From Tritrichomonas foetus (lineage: Eukaryota > Parabasalia > Tritrichomonadida > Tritrichomonadidae), in assembly GCA_001839685.1 (NCBI GenBank), contig MLAK01000588.1, positions 33,059 through 96,642 of the forward strand: a stretch of 63,584 nt of DNA, given 5' to 3'. Position 1 is the first letter of the stretch; the number at the start of each line of letters is the position of its first letter. Shown here one piece after another: positions 49,355 to 57,800 of this stretch. The notes beneath the pieces were generated by a model. That model was not told the origin of the DNA, did no database searches, and saw nothing but the letters and a program-made list of their open reading frames with translations. The position numbers and the translations under genes are program-made.

Positions 49355-50869
49355 ATGGAGGAAGAAACTCTCTATGAAACGAGTAATGATGAACAAGAAT
49401 CACAAGAAACATTCGAAGAAAACTCCAAAGAAGAAGTTTTTAATGAACCCAAAGTTGTTTTTCAAAATGAAGAAGAAGATTTAAATGATTATTTTCGAGA
49501 AGAAGAAGAAGAAAACTCAACGGATGAACTTTTAAACGTCTTATATCATCACAGCTCAGCTTCTCCTTCATCAGTAAAAAAAAAGAAAACGCAATCATTC
49601 GCAAAATCAAATAAAACATTAATTACAACAATACCAAAATATAACATCACTCGACCATTACCAGACAATTGGGTAACCAAACTTCCGCCAGAACCCCGCA
49701 CAGTTGTCCAAAATAGTGAAGTCAAACCAGTTCAATATAATGGTATTAAAGGATTTATTGAAAGACAAAGTAAATCTAATCAGCATCGAATTGAAGTGCG
49801 TAGTCAAACACCAACCATTCGTGGATTTGACCCACCTCTCTATACTCCACCAGAAATTGAATATCTGCCAAATGATTATAAATGGGTTAGTCCACAGCAT
49901 AAAGATGATTATGTCACAAAAACTCCATCAACTCCATATCTTGAAGATTTATTTAAACACTCGATTAAAAAACCCAGACCAGCCCCAGAAGAACCACTTC
50001 CAGAAATTTCTAGAGTTAATAAATGCTCCATTCAAATTGCAAATGAAAGAAATCAAGAAATTATCAACGGAATTGTCGGACAAGCCAAAATAATTAATGA
50101 AAAGAGGTTCATCAGTATTATGAGAAAGTTTAATATTTCTAATAATCCAGAACCAAATGATCCAATCACACCAAGACCATTAATATGTAAAGTAAAGGAT
50201 GTGATAACCCTTGGTGAAGATCAATTTGATGCAGTCAAACTCAAGGAATTATTAATTACTGCAAGTAGTGGTGAATGTTCTGGATTATCAGGAGCACTTC
50301 GACCAACAGTTAATGCTGCTATGTCGAATATGAAACCAGGATTTATTTGTCCAAGAAAGAGCTCAAGATCAGCCCAAGGGACTCCACGATCACAAAAAAC
50401 AGGAAATAGTCAAACCCCAACATCACAAAAGAAAACACCAAATTCTACACCAAAAAGCGCATCAAAAGCAACACCTAAATCTTCATCAAAAACCACGCCA
50501 ATGAAAGAACAATCTAGTGAAGATTATCTAACATCAATAGATTCTGAAGAATCAAAGAAACCATCACGTAAATCATCAGATTCAGCTAAAAAGACTCAAC
50601 GTAATACTACAAGTAATAAGCATGCTAAATCTAGAATAGAATCAAATCCTTCTAAAACAGAAAGTCAACAACAGTCAGGTCAGAAAAAAACAAGGAAAAC
50701 AAGTGATTTGGTTGACTATGAGTTTAAAGAACCAGAAAACATCAGTGTCCAAAATACACCAAATAAGAGTCGAAAACCTAAACGAAGTTCACCTAAAGGT
50801 GCCAAATATTTCCCTGGATTTTATGATAATTTAGATTTTTATGTAACAAAGTCGCCTGCAAGACATTAA
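49355..50869 (+). CDS. Basic low-complexity protein with acidic head, unrecognised
   Basis: 504 residues. Acidic first 70 residues; a middle part (about 90-325) with ordered character (PKYNITRPLPDNWVTKLPPE; IIEKRF-like helices; VITLGEDQFDAVKLKELLI); then about 150 residues rich in Ser, Thr, Pro and Lys (TPKSASKATPKSSSK, many TP and SP sites), like a histone H1-type tail; and a short aromatic end (FPGFYDNLDFYVTKSPARH). Many possible proline-directed phosphosites. No domain recognised; a microtubule- or chromatin-binding role would fit composition but is unproven. Confidence 0.75.
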   Translation: MEEETLYETSNDEQESQETFEENSKEEVFNEPKVVFQNEEEDLNDYFREEEEENSTDELLNVLYHHSSASPSSVKKKKTQSFAKSNKTLITTIPKYNITRPLPDNWVTKLPPEPRTVVQNSEVKPVQYNGIKGFIERQSKSNQHRIEVRSQTPTIRGFDPPLYTPPEIEYLPNDYKWVSPQHKDDYVTKTPSTPYLEDLFKHSIKKPRPAPEEPLPEISRVNKCSIQIANERNQEIINGIVGQAKIINEKRFISIMRKFNISNNPEPNDPITPRPLICKVKDVITLGEDQFDAVKLKELLITASSGECSGLSGALRPTVNAAMSNMKPGFICPRKSSRSAQGTPRSQKTGNSQTPTSQKKTPNSTPKSASKATPKSSSKTTPMKEQSSEDYLTSIDSEESKKPSRKSSDSAKKTQRNTTSNKHAKSRIESNPSKTESQQQSGQKKTRKTSDLVDYEFKEPENISVQNTPNKSRKPKRSSPKGAKYFPGFYDNLDFYVTKSPARH

Positions 50870-51007
50870 AATATATTTTTAATTAAAAAGATTTTATGTT
50901 CGAAACTAAGATATTTTTACTTTTTCCAATACGATTATACTCTTTGTATATAGTTGAATACATGAAATAATAATGAAGGTATTTTGAGTCATATGATATA
51001 TGATCTC

Positions 51008-52237
51008 TTAATCAAAATTATTATAATTCGATTCGAGTAATTTTGCATTTGATCCACTTTGATAATCCTTTTGAACAAATAGGAAACCAAAAACTGCTGC
51101 AATTCCAGCTATGCAAGAAAATAATAGCATACAGCCAAAAAATGTGATAGCCTTTTTAAGATATGGATATATTTCAATAACTAAAAATGTAAATATCCAA
51201 TTCGATGATGTTATAATTGATGATGCCATAGGACGAACAGCTGGTTCAAACACTTCAGAAATTATAAACCAAGGTATTGGGCCAGCACCAATACTAAAGA
51301 ATAAGAACAAACAAAATATTAAAATCAGTGCAATTGATGATGGAAAGGTAATTTTTTCGGATAAAGCATATATTAACAAAGATATCGCACAACCAGTATG
51401 TGAAGTCACAAAAATTACTTTCCTTCCAAATTTTTGAATTAAAAATGCCCCACAAAACACTGCAATAACTTTTGAAGCTCCTGCAATGGCAGATTGAATA
51501 TTTGGAGGAAGATCCAAATGTGCCTCATCTAAAAGAGTAGCCATATTTGTTAGAATCGCATTTGTTCCACAAAATTGCTGAAAGAGGAACATGAGAATTG
51601 ACATTATCATGCGAGATAAGTATTTCTTTTGGAAAATACTTTCAGTTACCATGGGATCTTTTGAGTTCTTTATCACAGGTGACTCCGGGATAAACCAAAT
51701 TAAAATAAATAATAAAATATCAATCGACATTCCATACAATGCCAAATTTTGCCAAGTTAAAAAATTACCAGATAAATACATCGTAAATATTCCAACGCAG
51801 ATTCCTAATTGGTTAAATGAACCAAAAAATCCTGTGTAATCAGGTGGTGATAGTTCAACAATATACATTGGACATACTGATGACAATCCACCAATAACTA
51901 TTCCTAAAAATGCTCGAACCATGATTCCATACCAAAAAAAGGTTTTCTTTAAAAAATATAACATCATCCATGAAATACTTCCCATGAATCCAAATATTCC
52001 AACAACTGGCCTTCTCCCTAAATGTTTGAGAAGAAACCCGCATAAATAAGGACCAAATATAGCTGCTGCTGAAGAAATTGCATTGAATAAGGTGAATCTA
52101 CCATCATCTTGTTTCCATCCAAATTCTTCGCTCATTTTTGGTAATGCAGGTGATGGATAAACCAATACGCATCCGAAGGTACATGATCCTAGCATAATGA
52201 CGAAACAGTATAAAAGTCGAGTGAATAAAACACCCAT
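51008..52237 (-). CDS. MFS sugar transporter (SLC2/GLUT-type)
   Basis: 409 residues from the ATG at 52237; three further codons upstream lead only to TTG. About twelve hydrophobic helices. Sugar-porter motifs: FLLKHLGRRPVVG after TM2, PESP at the end of TM6, QQFCGTNAI in TM7, KFGRKV between TM8 and TM9, GAGPIPWFIISEVF in TM10. Length is short for the family (usually 450-500) because loops and tails are minimal. It probably imports hexose across the plasma membrane. Converges within 138 bp on the gene at 49355-50869. Confidence 0.92.
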   Translation of the reverse strand: MGVLFTRLLYCFVIMLGSCTFGCVLVYPSPALPKMSEEFGWKQDDGRFTLFNAISSAAAIFGPYLCGFLLKHLGRRPVVGIFGFMGSISWMMLYFLKKTFFWYGIMVRAFLGIVIGGLSSVCPMYIVELSPPDYTGFFGSFNQLGICVGIFTMYLSGNFLTWQNLALYGMSIDILLFILIWFIPESPVIKNSKDPMVTESIFQKKYLSRMIMSILMFLFQQFCGTNAILTNMATLLDEAHLDLPPNIQSAIAGASKVIAVFCGAFLIQKFGRKVIFVTSHTGCAISLLIYALSEKITFPSSIALILIFCLFLFFSIGAGPIPWFIISEVFEPAVRPMASSIITSSNWIFTFLVIEIYPYLKKAITFFGCMLLFSCIAGIAAVFGFLFVQKDYQSGSNAKLLESNYNNFD

Positions 52238-52673
52238 AATCACCAAAATGTCGAAAATTCAATATTCTTATTACTAGAGTTATGATTATTCAAATTTTGA
52301 ATTCACATCAAATTATTCAGAAAATTTCTCAATCAGAAATATTTTTGCATTATTTCTCTCAACCTACATTTATAAAAATTGATTTTTGATCAATCCACAA
52401 TACGACAATTCATAGATAATTTAAATTATAAATCATGACCAATAAAATTCATTTTTGTGAGGCAGAAAGCTAGCGATTGTGACAAATGATATGCAACCAA
52501 ATTATAATTGAATAATATCTGATTTTGAAATCATTTTTACAAAAATTAACCTTTTTTAAAAAAAATTGCCAGAATTTTTTCGCCTAACTTTTTCATAACC
52601 AGATGATCAGATTTATGAAAATCTGGCCATTTAAAATATGAAAAAATTGACCCATTTATTGCCGGCTTTTTAA
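52238..52673. other. Divergent promoter region (436 bp)
   Basis: AT-rich spacer between the sugar transporter and the vWA-E2-U-box gene. No AACG-type element found before either start. No gene. Confidence 0.45.
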
Positions 52674-55600
52674 ATGTTTAAAACAGAGAAGATCAAAGTT
52701 TGCTATGCGGTTGAAACGAACCCTGGTAGTACGTTTGTTCTTGTTTTACCAATTACATTCACAATACAAGATTTTCTAAACCGTGCCAACCAAAAACAAA
52801 AGTCGGATTTCAAATATGTTTGGTTTGAGAATTCTTTGCCTAATTCCGATGACGAAATTAATGACTACAACGATAAAGACGTAATTTTTATTTTGACGAA
52901 TGAAGAAATCCCTCCAATAAGCGATTTTCTCGAAAGCATTTCCAGATCAAAGAAAGGCTTGGCTGTAAAGCCTATCGATAGGCCAAAAGTTACATCAACA
53001 AGCTCTCGCCTTCCATCCAAAATTCCGCCGCCAGTCGTGTTACCTGGACAAATGAAAAAGCCTCATCATGATGAAACTCTACCTTCTAGCGCTCCATCAA
53101 AGGGGGCGTTACCGAGTGAAATATTTTCTCCAAAGGGGTCTCCAAACTTGTCTCAAAAAAATGTTCTAACTCCAATTATAAGTCCCTCACCATCGTCACC
53201 AATAAATGCCTTTCATTTTGTACCAAGTGATTTAAAAATTATAACTGAAGAAGTAGATAGACCCAAAGCAGAAGGTGGAAAATACAGATTTTTCTGTTCA
53301 GCAAATCCAGATTTACTTTTAAATGGATTTGATATTGACTTAGATTTAAAGATGAATCCAAAACAATGTGAAAATTATCTTTTAAATTGCTTAAAAGAGA
53401 AAATTGCAATGAAAGGATATCGTCTCCTTGTTTATTTACCAGGAGGTCTTCCATTTCTTGGTGGGCAATTAAATGATTTTTATGGAAAAGAAGAAATTCC
53501 AATCATTCCTGTGATATATGGAATTTTGACACGTGAAATCACAGACGAACTTCTTAATTCGAATATTGCGGAACTGTGTAATGTCTCAGATCATAATCGA
53601 AAATTAATGCTTTCTCCTCTTGTTGATTCAACTGATAAAGGGCTTTCTGATATGGCCTGTTTACTTGGCTATTTAAATCATGATGGTGTTAAAGGAAATT
53701 TATTAATGGACTGCCTATGTTGTGTAACTCATTTTCCACCACTTGTTACTTCTTTGAATCGAATCATTGATCGAATGGGAGTCACTGGACGTGACATTGT
53801 CACAGTTAGTAGTTCTTTATTTACTTATTTTTCATACATGCTTCCACCCACTGTCTCCCAAAATCATATTTATGAATTCAGCCTTCGCTGCTGCAACATA
53901 ATTACTCACATTAAAGAAAAAGACCAAAGCAGTCCACCAATCAAACGTTTTGAACTCCAGCCTAAATCCAAGAAATCTTCTACAGACTCTTCTTCCACAA
54001 CTTCCAGTACTGAATCAGTTAGTGATGCTTCTGATTCCTTGTTTGAGTTTTTGATTAAAATGAAAATGCCAAACTATATTTATTTCATACAATCAGATTC
54101 AAAAGAGAATTATTGTTTTGTGAATTTAAAGAAACCTGACCCAATGGCAATTGAACAATCAAATAATGTAATTTCTACATTTAGGCCAATTCCACCTCTT
54201 TCTATTCGATCAGCAGTTGGGTGTCAAATTGTTCAAGGCCGTGATCAAACTTTTCTTTATTTAATGCAAACTGCTTCCAAAGAAGCAAAATTTCGGAACT
54301 ATATTGATATAATTAATCCATTATTAGGTATTATTGAATCACAAGATATTGAACAATTTGCAAAAGAGCAAGGAAGCAATGACAGCTCTTCAACTACTTA
54401 TTTAATTGATTATGAACAAGTTGAACAAATTATCATGGTAGCGATTGATGAATCAGGTTCAATGAATCATGATTTAAATGGAAATGCGATTGAAGACTAT
54501 CGAATACCTCCACGAGTTTTAATATCCAAACAATATTTAACAACATTTGCTAATCGTACTTATGGTTATCGGATTCCTTGCATTCAAGGTTTAATTTCAT
54601 TTAATACTGTTATTACTAAACGTTGTCCCCTTAGTCCACTTGTTCCAGATTTCGAAGATTTAGGTCTTCGTACAATTCAACCAAGACATGCAACACATTT
54701 GTGGGATGCATTGAATGAAAGTGCTGATGAAATCATTAAATTCAATACTGATGAAGAAGGCAACAAAATATGTAAAAATGCACAATGTCGAATCCTTGTG
54801 ATTTCTGATGGTGATGATAAAACATCAGCTAACAAACCTGAAGAAGTTGCTAAAAAGCTTCTTCAAAATGATGTAATTGTGGATAGTGTGATTGTGAATA
54901 CAAATAATGATAAAGATGAATGTAAAATGCTTTGTGCTTTATGCCATATTACTGGTGGTTTATCTCTTCGACCACAAACAGTTTCAGAAGGACTCACAAT
55001 TTTCGAACAGAGCGCATTTCTGAATTATAAAGAAAGAAAACTTTTTAATACACCAATCCTTGATGGAAAATTATCAACAATTCCTAACAAACTCCAATAT
55101 AATCTCGAAATGATAACAGCAGAATTCTTTGAACAAGCTAGAAAAGAGGACAAATTTGATACAGAGATTGTAAATAATGAAATAAGCATAGGACAAAATA
55201 AAGTGCAACTTGCCACGCCAAAAAAAGTTGTGTATGCAAACCAAAATAATGTTATTAATTCTCCTCGGCATAGAAGAATTCTTCGAGAACTTCATGCAAC
55301 TGCTGAAGTCATGGATTCAGCAAATATGAAGAGATATGATCCTGATATGAAAATATTTACACACCAATCTAATCTAGATCGATGGAGGGTGTTTATTAAA
55401 GGATCTGTTTGTACCCCTTATGAAAATAAATGGTGGTATTTAATGGTTACATTTCCCGACTTATATCCAGTGATGCCGCCAGTAATTCGTTTTATTACTA
55501 TTCCCTATCATCTGAATGTTTCATCAGAAGGAAGAATCTGTCTGAATTCTGTTGAAAAAGCCTATATTTCTTCTAAACATGTCGTTGACATATTACAAGA

Positions 55601-55994
55601 AATTAAGGAACTTTTCCTCATGCCTGATGAAACAACACCAATAAGAAATGAGTTATTTGATATATTCCATAACAATAGAGAAGAATATAATCGTCTTGCC
55701 ACAGAATCATCTGAAAGAATAGCAAAAGACGATTATCAAGAATATATTAAATCATATAAAATCCATGATGCACCAGACGACTTTAAAGTTCAATTAGGAA
55801 ACTACATACCACCATACATGCTATCACAGATATCAGGAAAAGTTCTTGATCCAAATTCACCTAATACGGTTAAGGCTTCTTCTGGTATTTATTACGATCG
55901 AAATGAATTGAAGCAGCTTGTATCAAGTAGTAAGACTCCGATTTGTGTGGTTACTGGAAAGCCACTCACCGAAAGACCAGAAGATTTTGAGTGA
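52674..55994 (+). CDS. vWA - E2 (UBC) - U-box fusion protein
   Basis: 1106 residues. N-terminus 5-80 looks ubiquitin-like (beta-grasp pattern); 100-190 is Pro/Ser linker; 200-550 a conserved-looking helical part without name; a von Willebrand A domain at about 583-790 with a full MIDAS start (D592-E-S594-G-S596) and later VISDGDD; an E2 ubiquitin-conjugating fold at about 862-1010 (TFPDLYPVMPPVIRF, then YHLNVSSEGRICLNS with H946-L-N948 in place of HPN and catalytic C956 exactly eight residues after the Asn, as in UBE2D); and a U-box at about 1044-1100 (YIPPYMLSQISGKVLDP, SGIYYDRNELKQLV, CVVTGKPL). E2 and E3 modules in one chain suggest a self-contained ubiquitin ligase with a metal-dependent binding domain. 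Confidence 0.88.
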   Translation: MFKTEKIKVCYAVETNPGSTFVLVLPITFTIQDFLNRANQKQKSDFKYVWFENSLPNSDDEINDYNDKDVIFILTNEEIPPISDFLESISRSKKGLAVKPIDRPKVTSTSSRLPSKIPPPVVLPGQMKKPHHDETLPSSAPSKGALPSEIFSPKGSPNLSQKNVLTPIISPSPSSPINAFHFVPSDLKIITEEVDRPKAEGGKYRFFCSANPDLLLNGFDIDLDLKMNPKQCENYLLNCLKEKIAMKGYRLLVYLPGGLPFLGGQLNDFYGKEEIPIIPVIYGILTREITDELLNSNIAELCNVSDHNRKLMLSPLVDSTDKGLSDMACLLGYLNHDGVKGNLLMDCLCCVTHFPPLVTSLNRIIDRMGVTGRDIVTVSSSLFTYFSYMLPPTVSQNHIYEFSLRCCNIITHIKEKDQSSPPIKRFELQPKSKKSSTDSSSTTSSTESVSDASDSLFEFLIKMKMPNYIYFIQSDSKENYCFVNLKKPDPMAIEQSNNVISTFRPIPPLSIRSAVGCQIVQGRDQTFLYLMQTASKEAKFRNYIDIINPLLGIIESQDIEQFAKEQGSNDSSSTTYLIDYEQVEQIIMVAIDESGSMNHDLNGNAIEDYRIPPRVLISKQYLTTFANRTYGYRIPCIQGLISFNTVITKRCPLSPLVPDFEDLGLRTIQPRHATHLWDALNESADEIIKFNTDEEGNKICKNAQCRILVISDGDDKTSANKPEEVAKKLLQNDVIVDSVIVNTNNDKDECKMLCALCHITGGLSLRPQTVSEGLTIFEQSAFLNYKERKLFNTPILDGKLSTIPNKLQYNLEMITAEFFEQARKEDKFDTEIVNNEISIGQNKVQLATPKKVVYANQNNVINSPRHRRILRELHATAEVMDSANMKRYDPDMKIFTHQSNLDRWRVFIKGSVCTPYENKWWYLMVTFPDLYPVMPPVIRFITIPYHLNVSSEGRICLNSVEKAYISSKHVVDILQEIKELFLMPDETTPIRNELFDIFHNNREEYNRLATESSERIAKDDYQEYIKSYKIHDAPDDFKVQLGNYIPPYMLSQISGKVLDPNSPNTVKASSGIYYDRNELKQLVSSSKTPICVVTGKPLTERPEDFE

Positions 55995-56458
55995 GTGTAT
56001 TCGTTGTTACTAAATTTTTTATTATTATTAATTGTTAGTATGTTTATTCAATTGAAGTATTAAAGGAAAAAGATAATGAATAGCTTTATAAAATGAAATG
56101 ACACTCCATCAGGAAGCCATTGTAAATCGCTGGTCAATGAAATAATCGGTAAAAATTATTGATAAGATAAAGAAAAATTGATTTATTTAGTATAAAAAAA
56201 CATTATAATCAAATAGCTAAGCTGAATGAAATAGCATTCTTGATTGTTATTTCTGAAAATAAATTAAAGCATTCTTTTTTCTTAGCATTCCACGAAAAAT
56301 CCTTTGAAATACGAAGTCAGAAAATCTTCAAAAACACAAAATTCAAACAATGAAAGACAAAATAAACTACGCAAAAAAAATGTTTTCCTGAACATTTCTC
56401 GAATCTGTCATTTCATCTTTTCGAAAAAAAAAAGATTTTTTGAATTAAATGAAGAGAA
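55995..56458. other. Convergent intergenic (464 bp), no gene
   Basis: A/T-rich with a run of ten A near 56425-56434. No coding frame that I can support; the plus-strand frame at 56304-56519 overlaps the next gene and looks accidental. Confidence 0.45.
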
Positions 56459-57484
56459 TTACTTTTGCTTCTTCTTCTTTGTGATGTATTTACAAAAGCG
56501 ATCAAGCTCATTCACATGAGTTGCAAATTCACCTGCCCTATCACCAACTGCGAATGTTCTTTTATTAATTTCAGCCACGTTTTTACTATCAAACATATCC
56601 AGCTTCCTTTTCAGCTTATGATTTTCTATTTCAAGCTCTCCCCTCTTGGTGAGCCTCGATGGGGACTTTTCAGGGATTTGTGGAGTGATTCCGACAACGA
56701 TTTTCGGTGAAACAGGATAAGTTCCTGGTATTCGAATATTATCACGTAAATCGAGTCTAAAAATTGGAGAAGCATCAAGTTCACTCGTTATCTTTGCGAT
56801 AAAAGTCGGAGTGAACTTATTATCTCTGAAGTCGATGTTTGAAATGCTCACAATGCCAATTGGTCTTTTTTCTACTTCGGCTTTATGCTCGGCTTTCTTT
56901 TGGATTGCCGTATGGCACCTAATTAGCTTAATGAAAGAGTCTGCAACTTTGTCACTAACGTTGCAGTTTCGCATTGTTAAATTGATGATAAATTTGTGGC
57001 GTAGAGCCTTTGACAACCGTATAAAATCAGCAGTGTGAAATGGAATTCCATGAAATTTCAATGTTCGAAGCGATTTGCAAATTGAAAGGCTTTGTGAAAT
57101 CACATCGAGATCAACCGGATTGAAACAAATCGAATGGAAACTCAGGGATCGGATGGATTTCGTTTTGGGGAGAATCCTGGCCATCAAAGCGGCAACGTCC
57201 GCTTCCATGTCAGGGTTTTGCGAGTAAACTGATCCTTCTAGATCATATGGCGGCAAATTTCTGGCTTTTGATCCTTTTTGTTTTTTGAACTGGAGAGAAT
57301 CGCGCATGTATTTTGATGCGGAGTTACAGTTAAAACTTAAGACAGCGATTTTTTTCAATCCAAAATGGACAAGATGTTCACAAAGTGTTTCCCAATGATC
57401 AATCGAAATAACGGATAAATCGATGTTGATTGAATCTTCTTTAGAATCAGTAATTTCTTGGAGTCTCCGAAATGAAAACGTCAA
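56459..57484 (-). CDS. CEP78-like leucine-rich-repeat protein without an AUG start
   Basis: The coding pattern is clear from about 57484 down (341 codons), but the first codon of the open frame is TTG; no ATG occurs in any frame for about 180 bp upstream, and the first in-frame ATG is at 57307 (residue 60), well inside LRR-like sequence. Repeats: LSICKSLRTLKFHGIPF, FIINLTMRNCNVSD, IVSISNIDFRDNKF, FRLDLRDN, followed by a Pro/Ser stretch, a short coiled coil (ELEIENHKLKRKLDMF) and a basic end. Ribonuclease-inhibitor-type repeats then coiled coil recall CEP78 of centrioles; moderate. Non-AUG start, sequencing error or loss of the start are all possible. Confidence 0.6.
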   Translation of the reverse strand: MTFSFRRLQEITDSKEDSINIDLSVISIDHWETLCEHLVHFGLKKIAVLSFNCNSASKYMRDSLQFKKQKGSKARNLPPYDLEGSVYSQNPDMEADVAALMARILPKTKSIRSLSFHSICFNPVDLDVISQSLSICKSLRTLKFHGIPFHTADFIRLSKALRHKFIINLTMRNCNVSDKVADSFIKLIRCHTAIQKKAEHKAEVEKRPIGIVSISNIDFRDNKFTPTFIAKITSELDASPIFRLDLRDNIRIPGTYPVSPKIVVGITPQIPEKSPSRLTKRGELEIENHKLKRKLDMFDSKNVAEINKRTFAVGDRAGEFATHVNELDRFCKYITKKKKQK

Positions 57485-57746
57485 AATAAAAAAATGAATG
57501 ATTATACCGCGTTTTTTTCTTTTAAAATTTAATCAGATGACAACTTTTTAAATACTGGTTGACCGGATATACTGTCAAAGTTAGTTCTTGGAATTGATAA
57601 AGAAATGAAAATTGGGAAAAGTACAAAAGTAAATTGAAATATTCAAAACTTTATTGATTTACGTTATTTTTTCCTGTGGTTTAATTCAAATTTTCAGAAT
57701 TTATTTAAAAAGTTGTAAGAAATTCACAAAATATTTGAGGATTTGA

Positions 57747-57756
57747 TTAACGGTCG
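57747..57756 (+). promoter_or_regulatory. TTAACGGTCG promoter element
   Basis: About 45-54 nt before the ATG at 57801; TAACGG matches the Myb core exactly. Confidence 0.4.
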
Positions 57757-57781
57757 AAAACGATAACATTTTCATTCTTTT

Positions 57782-57789
57782 CCTTTTAG
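57782..57789 (+). promoter_or_regulatory. CCTTTTAG, M5-like initiator
   Basis: 12-19 nt before the ATG at 57801. CCTTTT is the published core of the trichomonad M5 initiator, here in the expected position, with the Myb-type element upstream. Confidence 0.45.
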
Positions 57790-57800
57790 AACTTCACGAA

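Larger units (their letters stand above)
57485..57800. other. Divergent promoter region (316 bp)
   Basis: Minus side: TCATTCATTTTT (about 57490-57502), a good Inr match, 6-18 nt from the TTG. Plus side: AACGG and CCTTTT elements (annotated separately). No gene. Confidence 0.45.

Noticed and set aside
52238..52246. TTG-started extension of the sugar transporter
   Set aside because: The ATG at 52237 is three codons inside and agrees with the usual short N-terminus.
57485..57660. Intron before the CEP78-like coding region (ACTAACTTTGACAG on the minus strand)
   Set aside because: The branch-like motif is followed by in-frame stops before the coding part, and no GTATGT donor with an upstream ATG was found.
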